NCBI GenBank assembly: GCA_002436205.1
Contig: DJKT01000019.1
Span: 1-48,726, forward strand
Source of the DNA: Candidatus Peribacter sp. UBA6535
GTDB lineage: Bacteria; Patescibacteriota; Gracilibacteria; Peribacterales; Peribacteraceae
Direction of reading: 5' to 3'
DNA length: 48,726 nucleotides
Shown here: piece after piece, positions 8,040-16,302 of the stretch
How the letters are laid out: every line of letters starts with the position of its first letter
How positions within the stretch are numbered: the stretch's first letter is position 1
The notes under the pieces: model-generated
Told to the model about the DNA's origin: nothing
Database searches by the model: none
The model's input: only the letters and a program-made list of their open reading frames with translations
Made by a program: the position numbers and the translations under genes

Positions 8040-9488
8040 CTACTTATTTAACGGGATTGAGACGAAGAAGGTCGTACCCTTATTCTCCGTACTTTCAAAG
8101 CGTATAGATCCACCCAATGCTTCTACAGCTCCTTTCGCTGCATAAAGTCCAAATCCATTACCATCAATACTCTGAATATTACTTGCTCTAAATAGTTTAC
8201 CAAAAATCTTATCTTGCTCCTTCTCTGGTATTCCACAACCATTATCCTTTACGGAGTATGTCAATGTTCCATTTGCTACTTCTACCGTAAACTCCACTTC
8301 TCCAGCATCTTTATCGGAGTATTTAACAGCATTGCTCAATAGATTTTCTAATGTCATTCTAATAAGCCTCTTATCAAGTTTTGCTACGGGTAATTCCTTA
8401 GGGAGAGAAACATTAAGTTTTGCATTTCTTTCTTTGGCTTTCGGTTCAATAACAACCAATATCTCATTAATAGCCTCAGACAAATCTAAGTCTGCGAGGT
8501 CTACTTTCATTCTACCTAGCTGAATTCGAGAAACATCCAATATCATACTTACCAAATCTGCAAGGTTACCTACTACACCTTGCATAGACTTCACGTGTTT
8601 CTCTTGCTCATCGGATAGCTTTCCAAAGTCTCCATCTATCATCATTTCTAAGTACCATTTTGTAGAAGAAACTGGAGTAGCAAGCTGATGACTTACAATA
8701 CTCAAAAGCTCATCTTTCTGTTTATCAAGCTCGGCCATAAATTCCACTCGCTTGTTCCATATGCGAATTATAACTGTTACCAGTACAAAAAGAATAACGA
8801 CAAGAACTCCTATGAATATTAGGAACGGATACAGCGTCTGACTCGTAATGGTAAAGAAGTCATCCGCACGAATATCAATGGTCATTACAGCTGCTGTTTC
8901 TCCATTGGAATATTTAATAGGAGCATAACCACTCAGTAGTACGCCCCACTGATCTTCGTATAATTCCTTATTGGTAGTAGAACTTGTGTATCCAATGAAT
9001 GACTCTTCAGGAACATCTTCATAAATTGTGCCTGGTGGAGTCAGTGCATCTGAATCATCGATAATTCCATTACCATCTAAATCAATTTTTGCGTATGGAT
9101 CTAGCGAATGTGAATCTGCAACGAAATCCATTTGTGTAGGATCATCCTCTCTCTTACGAAGAATGTATGCAAAGACAATATCATCATTATTCTCACGAAT
9201 GTTAATGAGCTGCGTTACTACTCTATTCCATTCTGGCTTAAGGTAATCTGGCTCTTCACGCAATTGATCCAAATCTTGTGCATCAAATTGAACGGCAGCG
9301 GTTCGAACTATTGCTTCTAACCGATGATGAAGATTCTGCGTCATAAGATTCACCGTATGCCTATAAAGCACCCACGAAACACCCACCACAATTATCACTG
9401 CGATAAGTGCAATACCAAATCCTAATGCTTTGGAAGCTGTTGCCCCTTTTTTACTACCCAGTTGTATGTCTGTTTTGTTTTTTCCCAT
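8040..9488 (-). CDS. Membrane sensor histidine kinase with EF-hand-containing extracellular sensor
   Basis: Product of 482 residues. TM1 lies at about 20-42. The extracellular PDC/Cache-like sensor (about 45-215) has the ending EDQWGVLLSGYAPI...AVMTIDI and an inserted DLDGNGIIDDSD loop that matches an EF-hand calcium loop. TM2 lies at about 218-242, followed by HisKA (phospho-acceptor His in SIVSHQLATP) and HATPase_c (N box NLLSNAVKYS, G1 DNGCGIP, G2 GNGFGLY). There is no receiver domain. It would autophosphorylate on sensing an outside signal; its partner could be the lone receiver at 18930. ATG 9488 is set by a TATAAT box (minus strand, 9502-9497) 8 bases upstream. The same sensor occurs twice in the protein at 11576. 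Confidence 0.88.
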   Translation of the reverse strand: MGKNKTDIQLGSKKGATASKALGFGIALIAVIIVVGVSWVLYRHTVNLMTQNLHHRLEAIVRTAAVQFDAQDLDQLREEPDYLKPEWNRVVTQLINIRENNDDIVFAYILRKREDDPTQMDFVADSHSLDPYAKIDLDGNGIIDDSDALTPPGTIYEDVPEESFIGYTSSTTNKELYEDQWGVLLSGYAPIKYSNGETAAVMTIDIRADDFFTITSQTLYPFLIFIGVLVVILFVLVTVIIRIWNKRVEFMAELDKQKDELLSIVSHQLATPVSSTKWYLEMMIDGDFGKLSDEQEKHVKSMQGVVGNLADLVSMILDVSRIQLGRMKVDLADLDLSEAINEILVVIEPKAKERNAKLNVSLPKELPVAKLDKRLIRMTLENLLSNAVKYSDKDAGEVEFTVEVANGTLTYSVKDNGCGIPEKEQDKIFGKLFRASNIQSIDGNGFGLYAAKGAVEALGGSIRFESTENKGTTFFVSIPLNK

Positions 9489-9570
9489 TTCCTATAATTA
9501 TAGCAGAATACGAGCTTGTATTCCATGCTAATCAATTCTATGAAACAATGTTATTAACATTTTGAAATAC

Positions 9571-9599
9571 TTGACATATTTTGTCAAATATACTAGGAT
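9571..9599 (+). promoter_or_regulatory. Promoter with palindromic operator upstream of the Cys-rich gene
   Basis: TTGACA (9571-9576), a 17-base spacer and TAGGAT (9594-9599) form a plausible promoter, with ATG 9609 nine bases further on. The -35 box is half of an inverted repeat, TTGACA-N5-TGTCAA (9571-9587), which could bind a dimeric regulator. It lies in the 120-bp gap between the divergent histidine-kinase gene and this gene. Confidence 0.45.
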
Positions 9600-9608
9600 T
9601 TCCTCACT

Positions 9609-10526
9609 ATGGTACCAGAGCAGCCAATAGAAGATGATAATCCTAGAACTACTAAAAGTGGAGAGAATTCTTTGCCTATTGTTGATGGGGAAAATGGTAT
9701 TATGAGCAGAGTTTATGGAGTAGTTGGTGCAGAAGGGCACAGCTGCAAAAGCTGCGTTTCAAACGCTGAATATAATGGAGGAGACCCCTCATGTCACAAC
9801 TCTGCAGTAGGCGAGTATGATGCAGCTGGAAATCTTGATCGAGAAGGATGTGGTTATGTTTGCTGCAAAATAGAGCCAGATACATCAAAAGGGGCTGGAA
9901 ACTCGATTATCTTAGAAATCGGAGAACTGGATTCTTTAAAGAATCAAGGGCACCTTACTGTCATTGGACAACATAAGGGGGTTCCACTTGTCCAATGTAC
10001 AACAGGTCGATGTGACGGTGAGGTGGATGTTAAACCTCTGGATTGCAAGCGTTACCCATTTCTTCCAATTATTGAGGGTGATACATTGCGATTTCAGCAT
10101 GGTGTACGAAGTAAATGTCCTATGCCAGAGATAGATAGAATCCTTCATTTAGCGTACGTTATTACAAGTGTTCTCAAAAGCCTGAAGTTAAACCCTGCAT
10201 CTAGAAATACATTCCAGCATGGACACGAAGAAATGGTGGGTTATGAAGACTTCGATGTTGGCTTTCTGGCAAACAAAGGACTGGATGAAATAGAACAAGA
10301 ATCAGATATTGAAATAGCTGCTCAGATCGAACGGGAGAGAGTACGAATAGAGCTATTTGCTCCACCTGAATTAGATAAACAAGAGTTACTCGATAAATAC
10401 GAAGAGCATCTTGTTGCTATGAAAAGAATGAATCTCTTAAATTTCAGAGTTCTTAAGGAGGCTGGAGTAGTATTTACAGAAGAGGGAATCGACTTAAAAG
10501 CTGTAAATTTTGATCTTATCAGCTGA
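9609..10526 (+). CDS. Cys-rich YkgJ-like metal/Fe-S cluster protein
   Basis: Product of 305 residues. Cysteines cluster in the N-terminal half: C46-x2-C49, C62, C81-x3-C85-C86, then CTTGRC and the block LDCKRYPFLP, with a later RSKCPM. The CxxxCC followed by DCKRYPF resembles the YkgJ family (zinc or iron-sulfur cluster proteins, some linked to protein methylation). The C-terminal 130 residues are helical and charged without a recognised domain. There is no signal peptide, so it is cytoplasmic. An 8-bp inverted repeat (TTATCAGC/GCTGATAA, 10516-10538) straddles the stop codon. Its placement next to the sensor kinase suggests but does not prove a link. Confidence 0.55.
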   Translation: MVPEQPIEDDNPRTTKSGENSLPIVDGENGIMSRVYGVVGAEGHSCKSCVSNAEYNGGDPSCHNSAVGEYDAAGNLDREGCGYVCCKIEPDTSKGAGNSIILEIGELDSLKNQGHLTVIGQHKGVPLVQCTTGRCDGEVDVKPLDCKRYPFLPIIEGDTLRFQHGVRSKCPMPEIDRILHLAYVITSVLKSLKLNPASRNTFQHGHEEMVGYEDFDVGFLANKGLDEIEQESDIEIAAQIERERVRIELFAPPELDKQELLDKYEEHLVAMKRMNLLNFRVLKEAGVVFTEEGIDLKAVNFDLIS

Positions 10527-10538
10527 ATTTGCTGATAA
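10516..10538 (+). terminator. Hairpin across the stop codon of the Cys-rich gene
   Basis: A perfect 8-bp inverted repeat, TTATCAGC (10516-10523) with GCTGATAA (10531-10538), has the TGA stop at the start of its loop. No T-run follows, so it may be a weak terminator, an mRNA-stabilising hairpin or an operator for the next gene, whose possible TTGACA box starts at 10539. Confidence 0.35.
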
Positions 10539-10596
10539 TTGACAAATTATGATAATTCTGTAGAGTACTACTCTTCTTCCTTAACCACCAAATATC

Positions 10597-11562
10597 TTGT
10601 CAGACACCCCCACATCCGACGTTCCCTTGAGCCAATACACTATTGTAGATGCTCATAAATGCGACTTAGAACGACTATCTAGCCTACCAGCAAATAAAGA
10701 TTTTGCTGGTGAGCTTTGTAGGGCATTGGAAGCGGAGACAAGCGGGGAATTACTTATTGCTAATTTTGGTGGTAGTCCAGATCCAGATCCACGTATTCAT
10801 GGGCCCTCATTTGCACAAATGTTAAACAGGGGGCTTGTTCAAGGTCATTGTCCAACTCATTCTCGTCTTGCATGTATTGATGTGCTCAAAGAGGGTAATT
10901 TTGATCCTGGTAAAATTGAAAAGTTAGTAAAAGAATTCTATAAAGCAGAATTTGCTCAAACACTTACCATTATGCGTGGCGTGCCAGATGCAATTGCTGA
11001 TGTAAACAATGTATATGATACCTCAAGGCCTGATACTCAATGGACTCAGGTTGAAAGACCTCGACCACCAATAAAAACTTCAATGAGTACAGTTGATATA
11101 AATAATGCATTCGAAAAACATGGTTCCTGGGGTCAATTTACCTATATAGATCTATTCAATTGTGACCAAGATAAAATCGATGATCCTAATCATATTGCAA
11201 ATTACTTTGCGGAATTATGTGTCGCCATTGGTGCTGCACCCTATGGTGAACCAATAACTGGAGATTTCAATAGAACTCCAGAAACCACAGGACGATCGTT
11301 TGCGCAGTTAATAGAGACCTCACTTGTGCAAGGATGTTTTCTGGAGAATTTACAACGTGGCATGATAGACATATTTAGCTGCCGCCAGTTTCATGCAAAA
11401 TGGATTTCAGATTACACTGCAAAATACTTCGGTGCCAATGAGTACAGTACTGCTACTGTTTTGCGAGGTTGTGCTGAGCAGTTCCCCGTCATCTTTCATA
11501 ACCGCGTTTCTACCAAGGCAGATATTCAATGGGCATTGGAACCGTCAAGAAAAGGAGAGTAA
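10597..11562 (+). CDS. Tandem-duplicated S-adenosylmethionine-decarboxylase-like (SpeD/SpeH fold) protein
   Basis: Product of 321 residues from TTG 10597. It contains two copies of an AdoMet decarboxylase-like domain (about 13-130 and 168-290). The second aligns along its length with bacterial SpeH: YIDLFNCD for the family's ELWGCD, then ETSLVQG at the pyruvoyl-serine site, then IDIFSCRQF for IDVYTCGD, ending near LRG. Copy 2 keeps a serine (S242) and the proton-donor-like Cys (C262), but the processing His is replaced. Copy 1 lacks the Ser (NRGLVQG) and the Cys. Normal SpeH is about 125 residues with one domain. It may be an inactive or neofunctionalised decarboxylase homologue; SpeD homologues that decarboxylate ornithine or arginine are known. 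The fold assignment is fairly good, the function open. Confidence 0.6.
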   Translation: MSDTPTSDVPLSQYTIVDAHKCDLERLSSLPANKDFAGELCRALEAETSGELLIANFGGSPDPDPRIHGPSFAQMLNRGLVQGHCPTHSRLACIDVLKEGNFDPGKIEKLVKEFYKAEFAQTLTIMRGVPDAIADVNNVYDTSRPDTQWTQVERPRPPIKTSMSTVDINNAFEKHGSWGQFTYIDLFNCDQDKIDDPNHIANYFAELCVAIGAAPYGEPITGDFNRTPETTGRSFAQLIETSLVQGCFLENLQRGMIDIFSCRQFHAKWISDYTAKYFGANEYSTATVLRGCAEQFPVIFHNRVSTKADIQWALEPSRKGE

Positions 11563-11575
11563 CAGTCGCTTTTCT

Positions 11576-13909
11576 TTAAGGATGAATTTTGAACATCCTT
11601 TTTAACCAAGATAGCTCAAGAATCCACTGTGAAAGAGATTGATTGAATATGGCAAATCTAAATACTACAAGGAAGAGAAATATGCCAAGGAAATACTGAA
11701 TGGGTTTGAATGTTCTAAATGTCAGCTCTTGGACATCATCTGCAATTCTATCTACCCCTAATACGGCAACCGTATTCCCCTTACCATCCTTAATGGGTGC
11801 GAATCCTGAAATAAAGGTTCCCCACTGATCTGTAAAAGGCTCCTCGTCAACTGAAGGTCCTTTCATACCAAGTGTGACTCCTGGAATTTCCGAAACATCA
11901 TAGGGATCACCAGGTGGATTAAGTGAATCCGCCTCATCAATAATACCATCTTGATTTAAATCAATCTGTGCATACGGATCCATAGAATCTGCATCAGATA
12001 CAAATGTAAAGATTTTCGGATCTTTTGTAGGACGCAAAATATAAACAAAACGAATATCTGGATTGCGTTCACGAACACTCAGTAGTTGATTTACCAATTT
12101 TGCCCACTCAGGCTTATTAATATCCTCTATGTTCTGAATTGCATTTAAATCCTTTGTATCAAATTCCTGTGCTGCAGTTGCTGCAATTGCCTTTACCTGA
12201 TCCCTCACTCTCTGCGTATTCAAAGAGGAAAAGTTATTATACAATAATAATGTCATAACTGCCGCTGCCGCTGCACAGATCCCACACGTTACTAAAATAT
12301 TCCTCTCTTTCGCAATCCGTAAAATCTCCTTACATAGCGACCTATGAAACGCAGCTAAACGCACCAAGGTAAACAAGATAAACAATCCCAAGAAAATATA
12401 AAACGGCATAAACGTTTGCGAGGTAAGCTCATCTAATCTTAGAGCTTTTATATCGACAGCTAATACTGCTGCTACATTACCTTTAGCATTTAAAATTGGA
12501 GCATATCCTGAAACCACTTTGCCCCATTGATCTTCATAAAAATCACTTGCACTTAATCCTTCAAAACTTTTGTATGCTGCATCAGGAGGTTCGGGGTACT
12601 CTTGTCCAGGCCATTGTAAATAATCAGCACCTTCAGGATCTACTATCCCATCACCATTGGCATCGACATCATTTGAAGGATCTTCATCAAAATTTGCATA
12701 TGGATTCATAGATGAGGCATCAGCCACAAACTCCATTTGAATTGGATCATTTTCTACTTTTCTAAAAATATATACATAAACAATATCACTATTTATATCT
12801 TTGATATTTTTTAATTTAGCTACAACTTTTCTCCATTCAGGTTTTTTATAGTCACTCTCCTTCTTTAATTGATTCAGATCACCTACATCTATCTCTAAAG
12901 CAGCTGTTCTTGCTATTGCAACTACCTTATCTTGCATCCGCTGAAAATTCAGAGATTGATTATTCACATACAACCCCCAAGTCATTAGTGCAGAAGCTAC
13001 TCCCAGCAACGCCAATGTCACAATACTCTTACGACTTAAAAAGAACTCTCTCACACCAGAGAACACTTTCGTCTCCATCCCTGGAGTTTGGGGTGCAGAA
13101 ACTTCTGACTGCAACTGACACTCCTCATCACTGCATTCCTCCCCCGCCTTACACCACAGCATCTCAAAGATCTTTCTCTGACTATCTGCCAAATCTGGAT
13201 ATCGAATAAAGCTAGCCTTTTGTTCTACTAGATCTATACATGCAACTGTATCTCCGACTATAAATTGCTCGAATGACACAGGAAAATCTTCTGGCTGAAC
13301 CAATCGTGTACCTCGGTACTCAAAAATATCTCTGCTTTGGTACCTGCGGCCAAGTGGAATATCCGGACTTATTACACGCATAAATGTTTTCTTTTTTCTC
13401 CGCTCCCGAAAAAGACCTACTCGAAACTCTAGTAGTGGATCATCCTCCTCTTTCATTGTTGCGGGAATAAAATGGAGCCATTCCCTTTCATCCTTCTCAA
13501 GCAACTTTGTAAATGCCTGTTGTATGCCTGCTAATCCTTCAAAGTACTCCATCTCCGGTCTGCCTGTTTCATGTTGCACAGTAGAAATGAAAGCTTCGAA
13601 ATCCTGCTTTTTACGATCGAGCACTGCATGGCGCTGTTTCATATCAGACTCCATCCATTTTTGAATAGTCTCCAATGATGAGATGGCATACTTGGATGTA
13701 TCATTAATAGACTCCTTGGTGACGATTTTCCTATCAATAAGCTTCTTGGTTGCCTGGTCCAGCACCCCTGTACTCTTCCCTGTCTTGGCAGCGAGCTCTC
13801 GTAATGTAAGGGTTTCCCCTTCTAGAAGCCTTTTAAGGAGAAGCATCTCCGTAGCCGAGAATCCTGCCTCCTGAAGGTAGGTTTCGATGCTGGTAGGAAG
13901 ATTAACCAT
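11576..13909 (-). CDS. Membrane-tethered TrmB-like transcription regulator with two extracellular sensor domains
   Basis: Product of 777 residues. Residues about 8-75 are a TrmB-type winged helix (LTLRELAAKTGKSTGVLDQATKKL as recognition region), and about 80-265 the TrmB-like effector domain. These are followed by TM1 (about 290-310), sensor 1 (about 315-500), TM2 and TM3 (about 505-525 and 538-560), sensor 2 (about 565-745) and TM4 (about 748-768). Both sensors match the PDC/Cache-like sensor of the kinase at 8040 (KPEW near the start, DQWG..SGYAPI or SGFAPI, AVLxVD near the end) and carry EF-hand-like loops (DANGDGIVD and DLNQDGIIDEAD). The topology puts the DNA-binding end and the inter-sensor loop inside and both sensors outside. 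It would be a one-component membrane regulator. The start is ATG 13909 with TACAAT 11 bases upstream. Confidence 0.8.
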   Translation of the reverse strand: MVNLPTSIETYLQEAGFSATEMLLLKRLLEGETLTLRELAAKTGKSTGVLDQATKKLIDRKIVTKESINDTSKYAISSLETIQKWMESDMKQRHAVLDRKKQDFEAFISTVQHETGRPEMEYFEGLAGIQQAFTKLLEKDEREWLHFIPATMKEEDDPLLEFRVGLFRERRKKKTFMRVISPDIPLGRRYQSRDIFEYRGTRLVQPEDFPVSFEQFIVGDTVACIDLVEQKASFIRYPDLADSQRKIFEMLWCKAGEECSDEECQLQSEVSAPQTPGMETKVFSGVREFFLSRKSIVTLALLGVASALMTWGLYVNNQSLNFQRMQDKVVAIARTAALEIDVGDLNQLKKESDYKKPEWRKVVAKLKNIKDINSDIVYVYIFRKVENDPIQMEFVADASSMNPYANFDEDPSNDVDANGDGIVDPEGADYLQWPGQEYPEPPDAAYKSFEGLSASDFYEDQWGKVVSGYAPILNAKGNVAAVLAVDIKALRLDELTSQTFMPFYIFLGLFILFTLVRLAAFHRSLCKEILRIAKERNILVTCGICAAAAAVMTLLLYNNFSSLNTQRVRDQVKAIAATAAQEFDTKDLNAIQNIEDINKPEWAKLVNQLLSVRERNPDIRFVYILRPTKDPKIFTFVSDADSMDPYAQIDLNQDGIIDEADSLNPPGDPYDVSEIPGVTLGMKGPSVDEEPFTDQWGTFISGFAPIKDGKGNTVAVLGVDRIADDVQELTFRTFKPIQYFLGIFLFLVVFRFAIFNQSLSQWILELSWLKRMFKIHP

Positions 13910-14021
13910 GATAATTACGCATTGTAGAGCAATTTTTGAGTAGTAAAAGTTTCTTTACATTCCCTTTCCGCTTATTTAAGCCATATCCTAACAGAATCGG
14001 CTGATATAAGCCAAATTTGAA

Positions 14022-14041
14022 GTTCCAAACCAGTTTGGAAC
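14022..14041 (-). terminator. Hairpin after pilT
   Basis: A perfect 8-bp stem, GTTCCAAA (14022-14029) with TTTGGAAC (14034-14041) and loop CCAG, lies directly downstream of the minus-strand pilT stop. The following minus-strand bases (TTCAAATTT) are only moderately T-rich, so it is a likely but weak terminator. Confidence 0.5.
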
Positions 14042-14044
14042 CCC

Positions 14045-15069
14045 CTACCCCTCCTTCACCCAATCATACGTCTCTTTGTCTATTTGACCCTCTTTATAGA
14101 GCTCTTTTGCATGCTTCCCAAAGGTACACATTCCGGTGTCCCGGCCTGTCTGGAGGACAGAGGTGAGTTCTGGAGCTCTGTTATCTCGAATGATGTTTGC
14201 GACTGCAGGGGTGTTGATAAGGACTTCTCGCTGGGCGATACGGCCTCCGTGAGAGCACGGTACGAGTCTCTGAGCGACGATGGCGCGTAGAGAGAGGGAA
14301 AGCTGTGTGCGGATCTGCTGCTGTTGATATGGCGGGAAAACATCAACAATACGATCGATAGTTTGAATAGCGTTTGGCGTGTGCAGCGTTGCAAATACAA
14401 GGTGTCCTGTTTCTGCCAATGTTAGGGCTGCAGCAATAGTCTCAAGGTCGCGCATTTCTCCAACCATAATAATGTCTGGGTCTTGGCGCAGTACACGCTT
14501 GAGTGCTTCTGGGAATGAGTGGAAGTCGCTACCAAATTGACGCTGACAACGAGCCCTTTCTCGCTTTGGAATACAAACTCGATTGGATCTTCCATTGTAA
14601 CAATGTGTCCCCCTTTATGCGCCGCAATATGTTGGATCATCGCAGCGAGCGATGTGGATTTACCAGCACCTGTTGGGCCGGTGAAGAGGATCAAACCTTC
14701 AGTTTCTTCGCAAAGATATTCCAAGTCTGCCATACCAATGTCTTCGAGTTTTGGGATCTTTGTAGGAATGATACGTGCAGCAAGCCCTGGCTTTCCGCGC
14801 TCGTAGTGACAGTTAATACGCAGGCGGATTCCGCTTGATGTGCTGTAACTGGTATCAAGTTCTTTTTCTTCTTTAAACTTTTTGTATTGAGCTGCTCCAA
14901 GAACACTCTTTATAAACGAGTCTACTTTCGCAGCTGTATTTTTTTGCTTGCCCTGATGTTCCAATTCTCCGTTCACACGAAAAACAATCGGGCTCCCAAC
15001 TGCAATATGTACATCCGAAGCATCTGCTTTCGCAGCCTTATTAAATATGGTGTTTGCAACAGAGCTCAT
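14045..15069 (-). pseudogene. pilT: Type IV pilus retraction ATPase PilT, frameshifted
   Basis: The N-terminal part (from ATG 15069) has the PilT start SSVANTIFNKAAKADASDVH, the Arg-rich middle, Walker A GPTGAGKST and the Asp box EDPIEF. After EKGLVVS the frame shifts (near 14536-14543), and the second frame continues exactly with RQFGSDFHSFPEALKRVLRQ, the Walker B region DPDIIMVGEMRD, the His box ATLHTPNA and the C-terminal domain to 14045. The joined protein would be about 341 residues, normal for PilT. One base too many or two too few explains it, so this is a real inactivation, a sequencing error or, less likely, recoding. PilT powers pilus retraction at the inner membrane. A TATAAT box (minus strand, 15081-15076) lies 6 bases before the ATG. 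Confidence 0.85.
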
Positions 15070-15101
15070 CACTCTATTATACCTCAAAATGCCGTTTTCT
15101 C

Positions 15102-15332
15102 CTACTCAGAGGTCCCGCGACACATCGCAATCACGAATTTGGCGATCTTCTCCATTTTTGCATCATCGAGGCCTTTTTCCGCAGCTTCTTCCAGCCAAAG
15201 GGAGAGCATTTCGATCTCCTCGTCAGCATCAAGATTCTGCCCTGCACAGATATGCATTCTCTCCTCCAACAATTTAATGATTTGCTGGTCTACAAGTTCT
15301 AGTTGTTCTTTGATATCTACAAGTGTCATCAT
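15102..15332 (-). CDS. Chorismate-mutase-like (AroQ helix) small protein
   Basis: Product of 76 residues, helical and charged. The N-terminal pattern LVDIKEQLELVDQQIIKLLEERM matches helix 1 of AroQ-type chorismate mutases (IDxIDxxIIxLLxxR). The rest is shorter and lacks an obvious second catalytic block, and a normal AroQ domain is about 90 residues. It may be a minimal mutase or a non-catalytic helical dimer with the same start. No aromatic-pathway genes are nearby. It lies just upstream of pilT on the same strand. Confidence 0.45.
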   Translation of the reverse strand: MMTLVDIKEQLELVDQQIIKLLEERMHICAGQNLDADEEIEMLSLWLEEAAEKGLDDAKMEKIAKFVIAMCRGTSE

Positions 15333-15396
15333 GGCCGGAATATTGATTGATTTTCAGCAGAATGCAACTGTCAAATTGCAAAAATGTACTCTGCAT

Positions 15397-16302
15397 TTAC
15401 TTTGTTAGTTTTACTGGTTTTTTCGGTATGCGATCCCCATATCGGGTTCTACACCATGAAAACACAGTTTCGGGTTCATAAAACAGTATGAATGCCGGAA
15501 TAATAAAGAGGAACCACCAAATAGAAAGCATGGTAGCAACAAGAAGAAGAAACATCGTCCACAGAGCAATACATGGCAATCGAACACGCGGAATCCATAA
15601 ACCAACTGCTGCAGTTGGCTGGAGAATTTTTACAAGTATCACCACTACGTCATAGGATGCTATGGTCAACGGTAGTCTGGAATACCAACGCGAGAGTGGT
15701 GTTGTCCATCTGCTAATAAATGAATATGCAAGCACCTCACCCTTTGTCCAAAGTGGCAACCAGAGCTTCTGCAATCCGACACCGATAAATGTTGCAGTGA
15801 TCTGCAGTGCAATAAGTCGCTGCGGCAAAATGCTGATGGGCTCCCAGTGAAATATCGAACCACTGCGCCTCCATTGATCAAAGGAGAGTGTGCGATGTGC
15901 ACCACTAAAGAGAAGTACCAGTAAACACAGCAAGAGAATGCGATTGTACGATGTTGCAAATCCATGCAGCTGCAACTGCCAAAGATACAGACTAATAGCG
16001 ATAGTGCCAAAAACAGAGAAACGGAAAAATGCACCAAGCGCAATTCCAGCTATACACAACAAAAATACTGCGTAGATAATGTGTGTGACCAGAGGTGATG
16101 GTGGAGCAAGAAACAGGCTGAATTCAGGAAAGCGATCGAGGTAGAGCGGTAAGAGGAATCCATCACTGGAAAACAGTACCGAAAGATTCGGTATGTACAG
16201 TCCTGCATAGACAAGCAGATAGAGTCCGAGTGCGATTCGTACAATTGCCAAAGCATGAGGGGGTACCTCGCGCAGCCAAAAATGATCCCAGAAGTTAGTC
16301 AT
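15397..16302 (-). CDS. HTTM-domain membrane protein (vitamin K gamma-carboxylase-like)
   Basis: Product of 301 residues with about seven membrane segments. The start (REVPPHALAIVRIALGLYLLVYAG), the YLDRFPEF region, LLCLLVLLFSGAHRTLSFD and the QITATFIGVGLQKLWLPLWTKGE region are typical of the HTTM family, whose eukaryotic members include vitamin K-dependent gamma-carboxylase. The bacterial members' role is unknown. The gene follows the 159-residue membrane-anchored protein with an 8-base overlap, so the two are co-translated and probably form one unit. Confidence 0.75.
   Translation of the reverse strand: MTNFWDHFWLREVPPHALAIVRIALGLYLLVYAGLYIPNLSVLFSSDGFLLPLYLDRFPEFSLFLAPPSPLVTHIIYAVFLLCIAGIALGAFFRFSVFGTIAISLYLWQLQLHGFATSYNRILLLCLLVLLFSGAHRTLSFDQWRRSGSIFHWEPISILPQRLIALQITATFIGVGLQKLWLPLWTKGEVLAYSFISRWTTPLSRWYSRLPLTIASYDVVVILVKILQPTAAVGLWIPRVRLPCIALWTMFLLLVATMLSIWWFLFIIPAFILFYEPETVFSWCRTRYGDRIPKKPVKLTK

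Noticed and set aside
9571..9594. TTGACA with TATACT (9589-9594) as a promoter
   Set aside because: The spacer would be 12 bases, too short; TAGGAT at 9594-9599 gives the proper 17.
14887..15408. Plus-strand open frame of 173 codons
   Set aside because: It is antisense to pilT and the chorismate-mutase-like gene and starts inside pilT.
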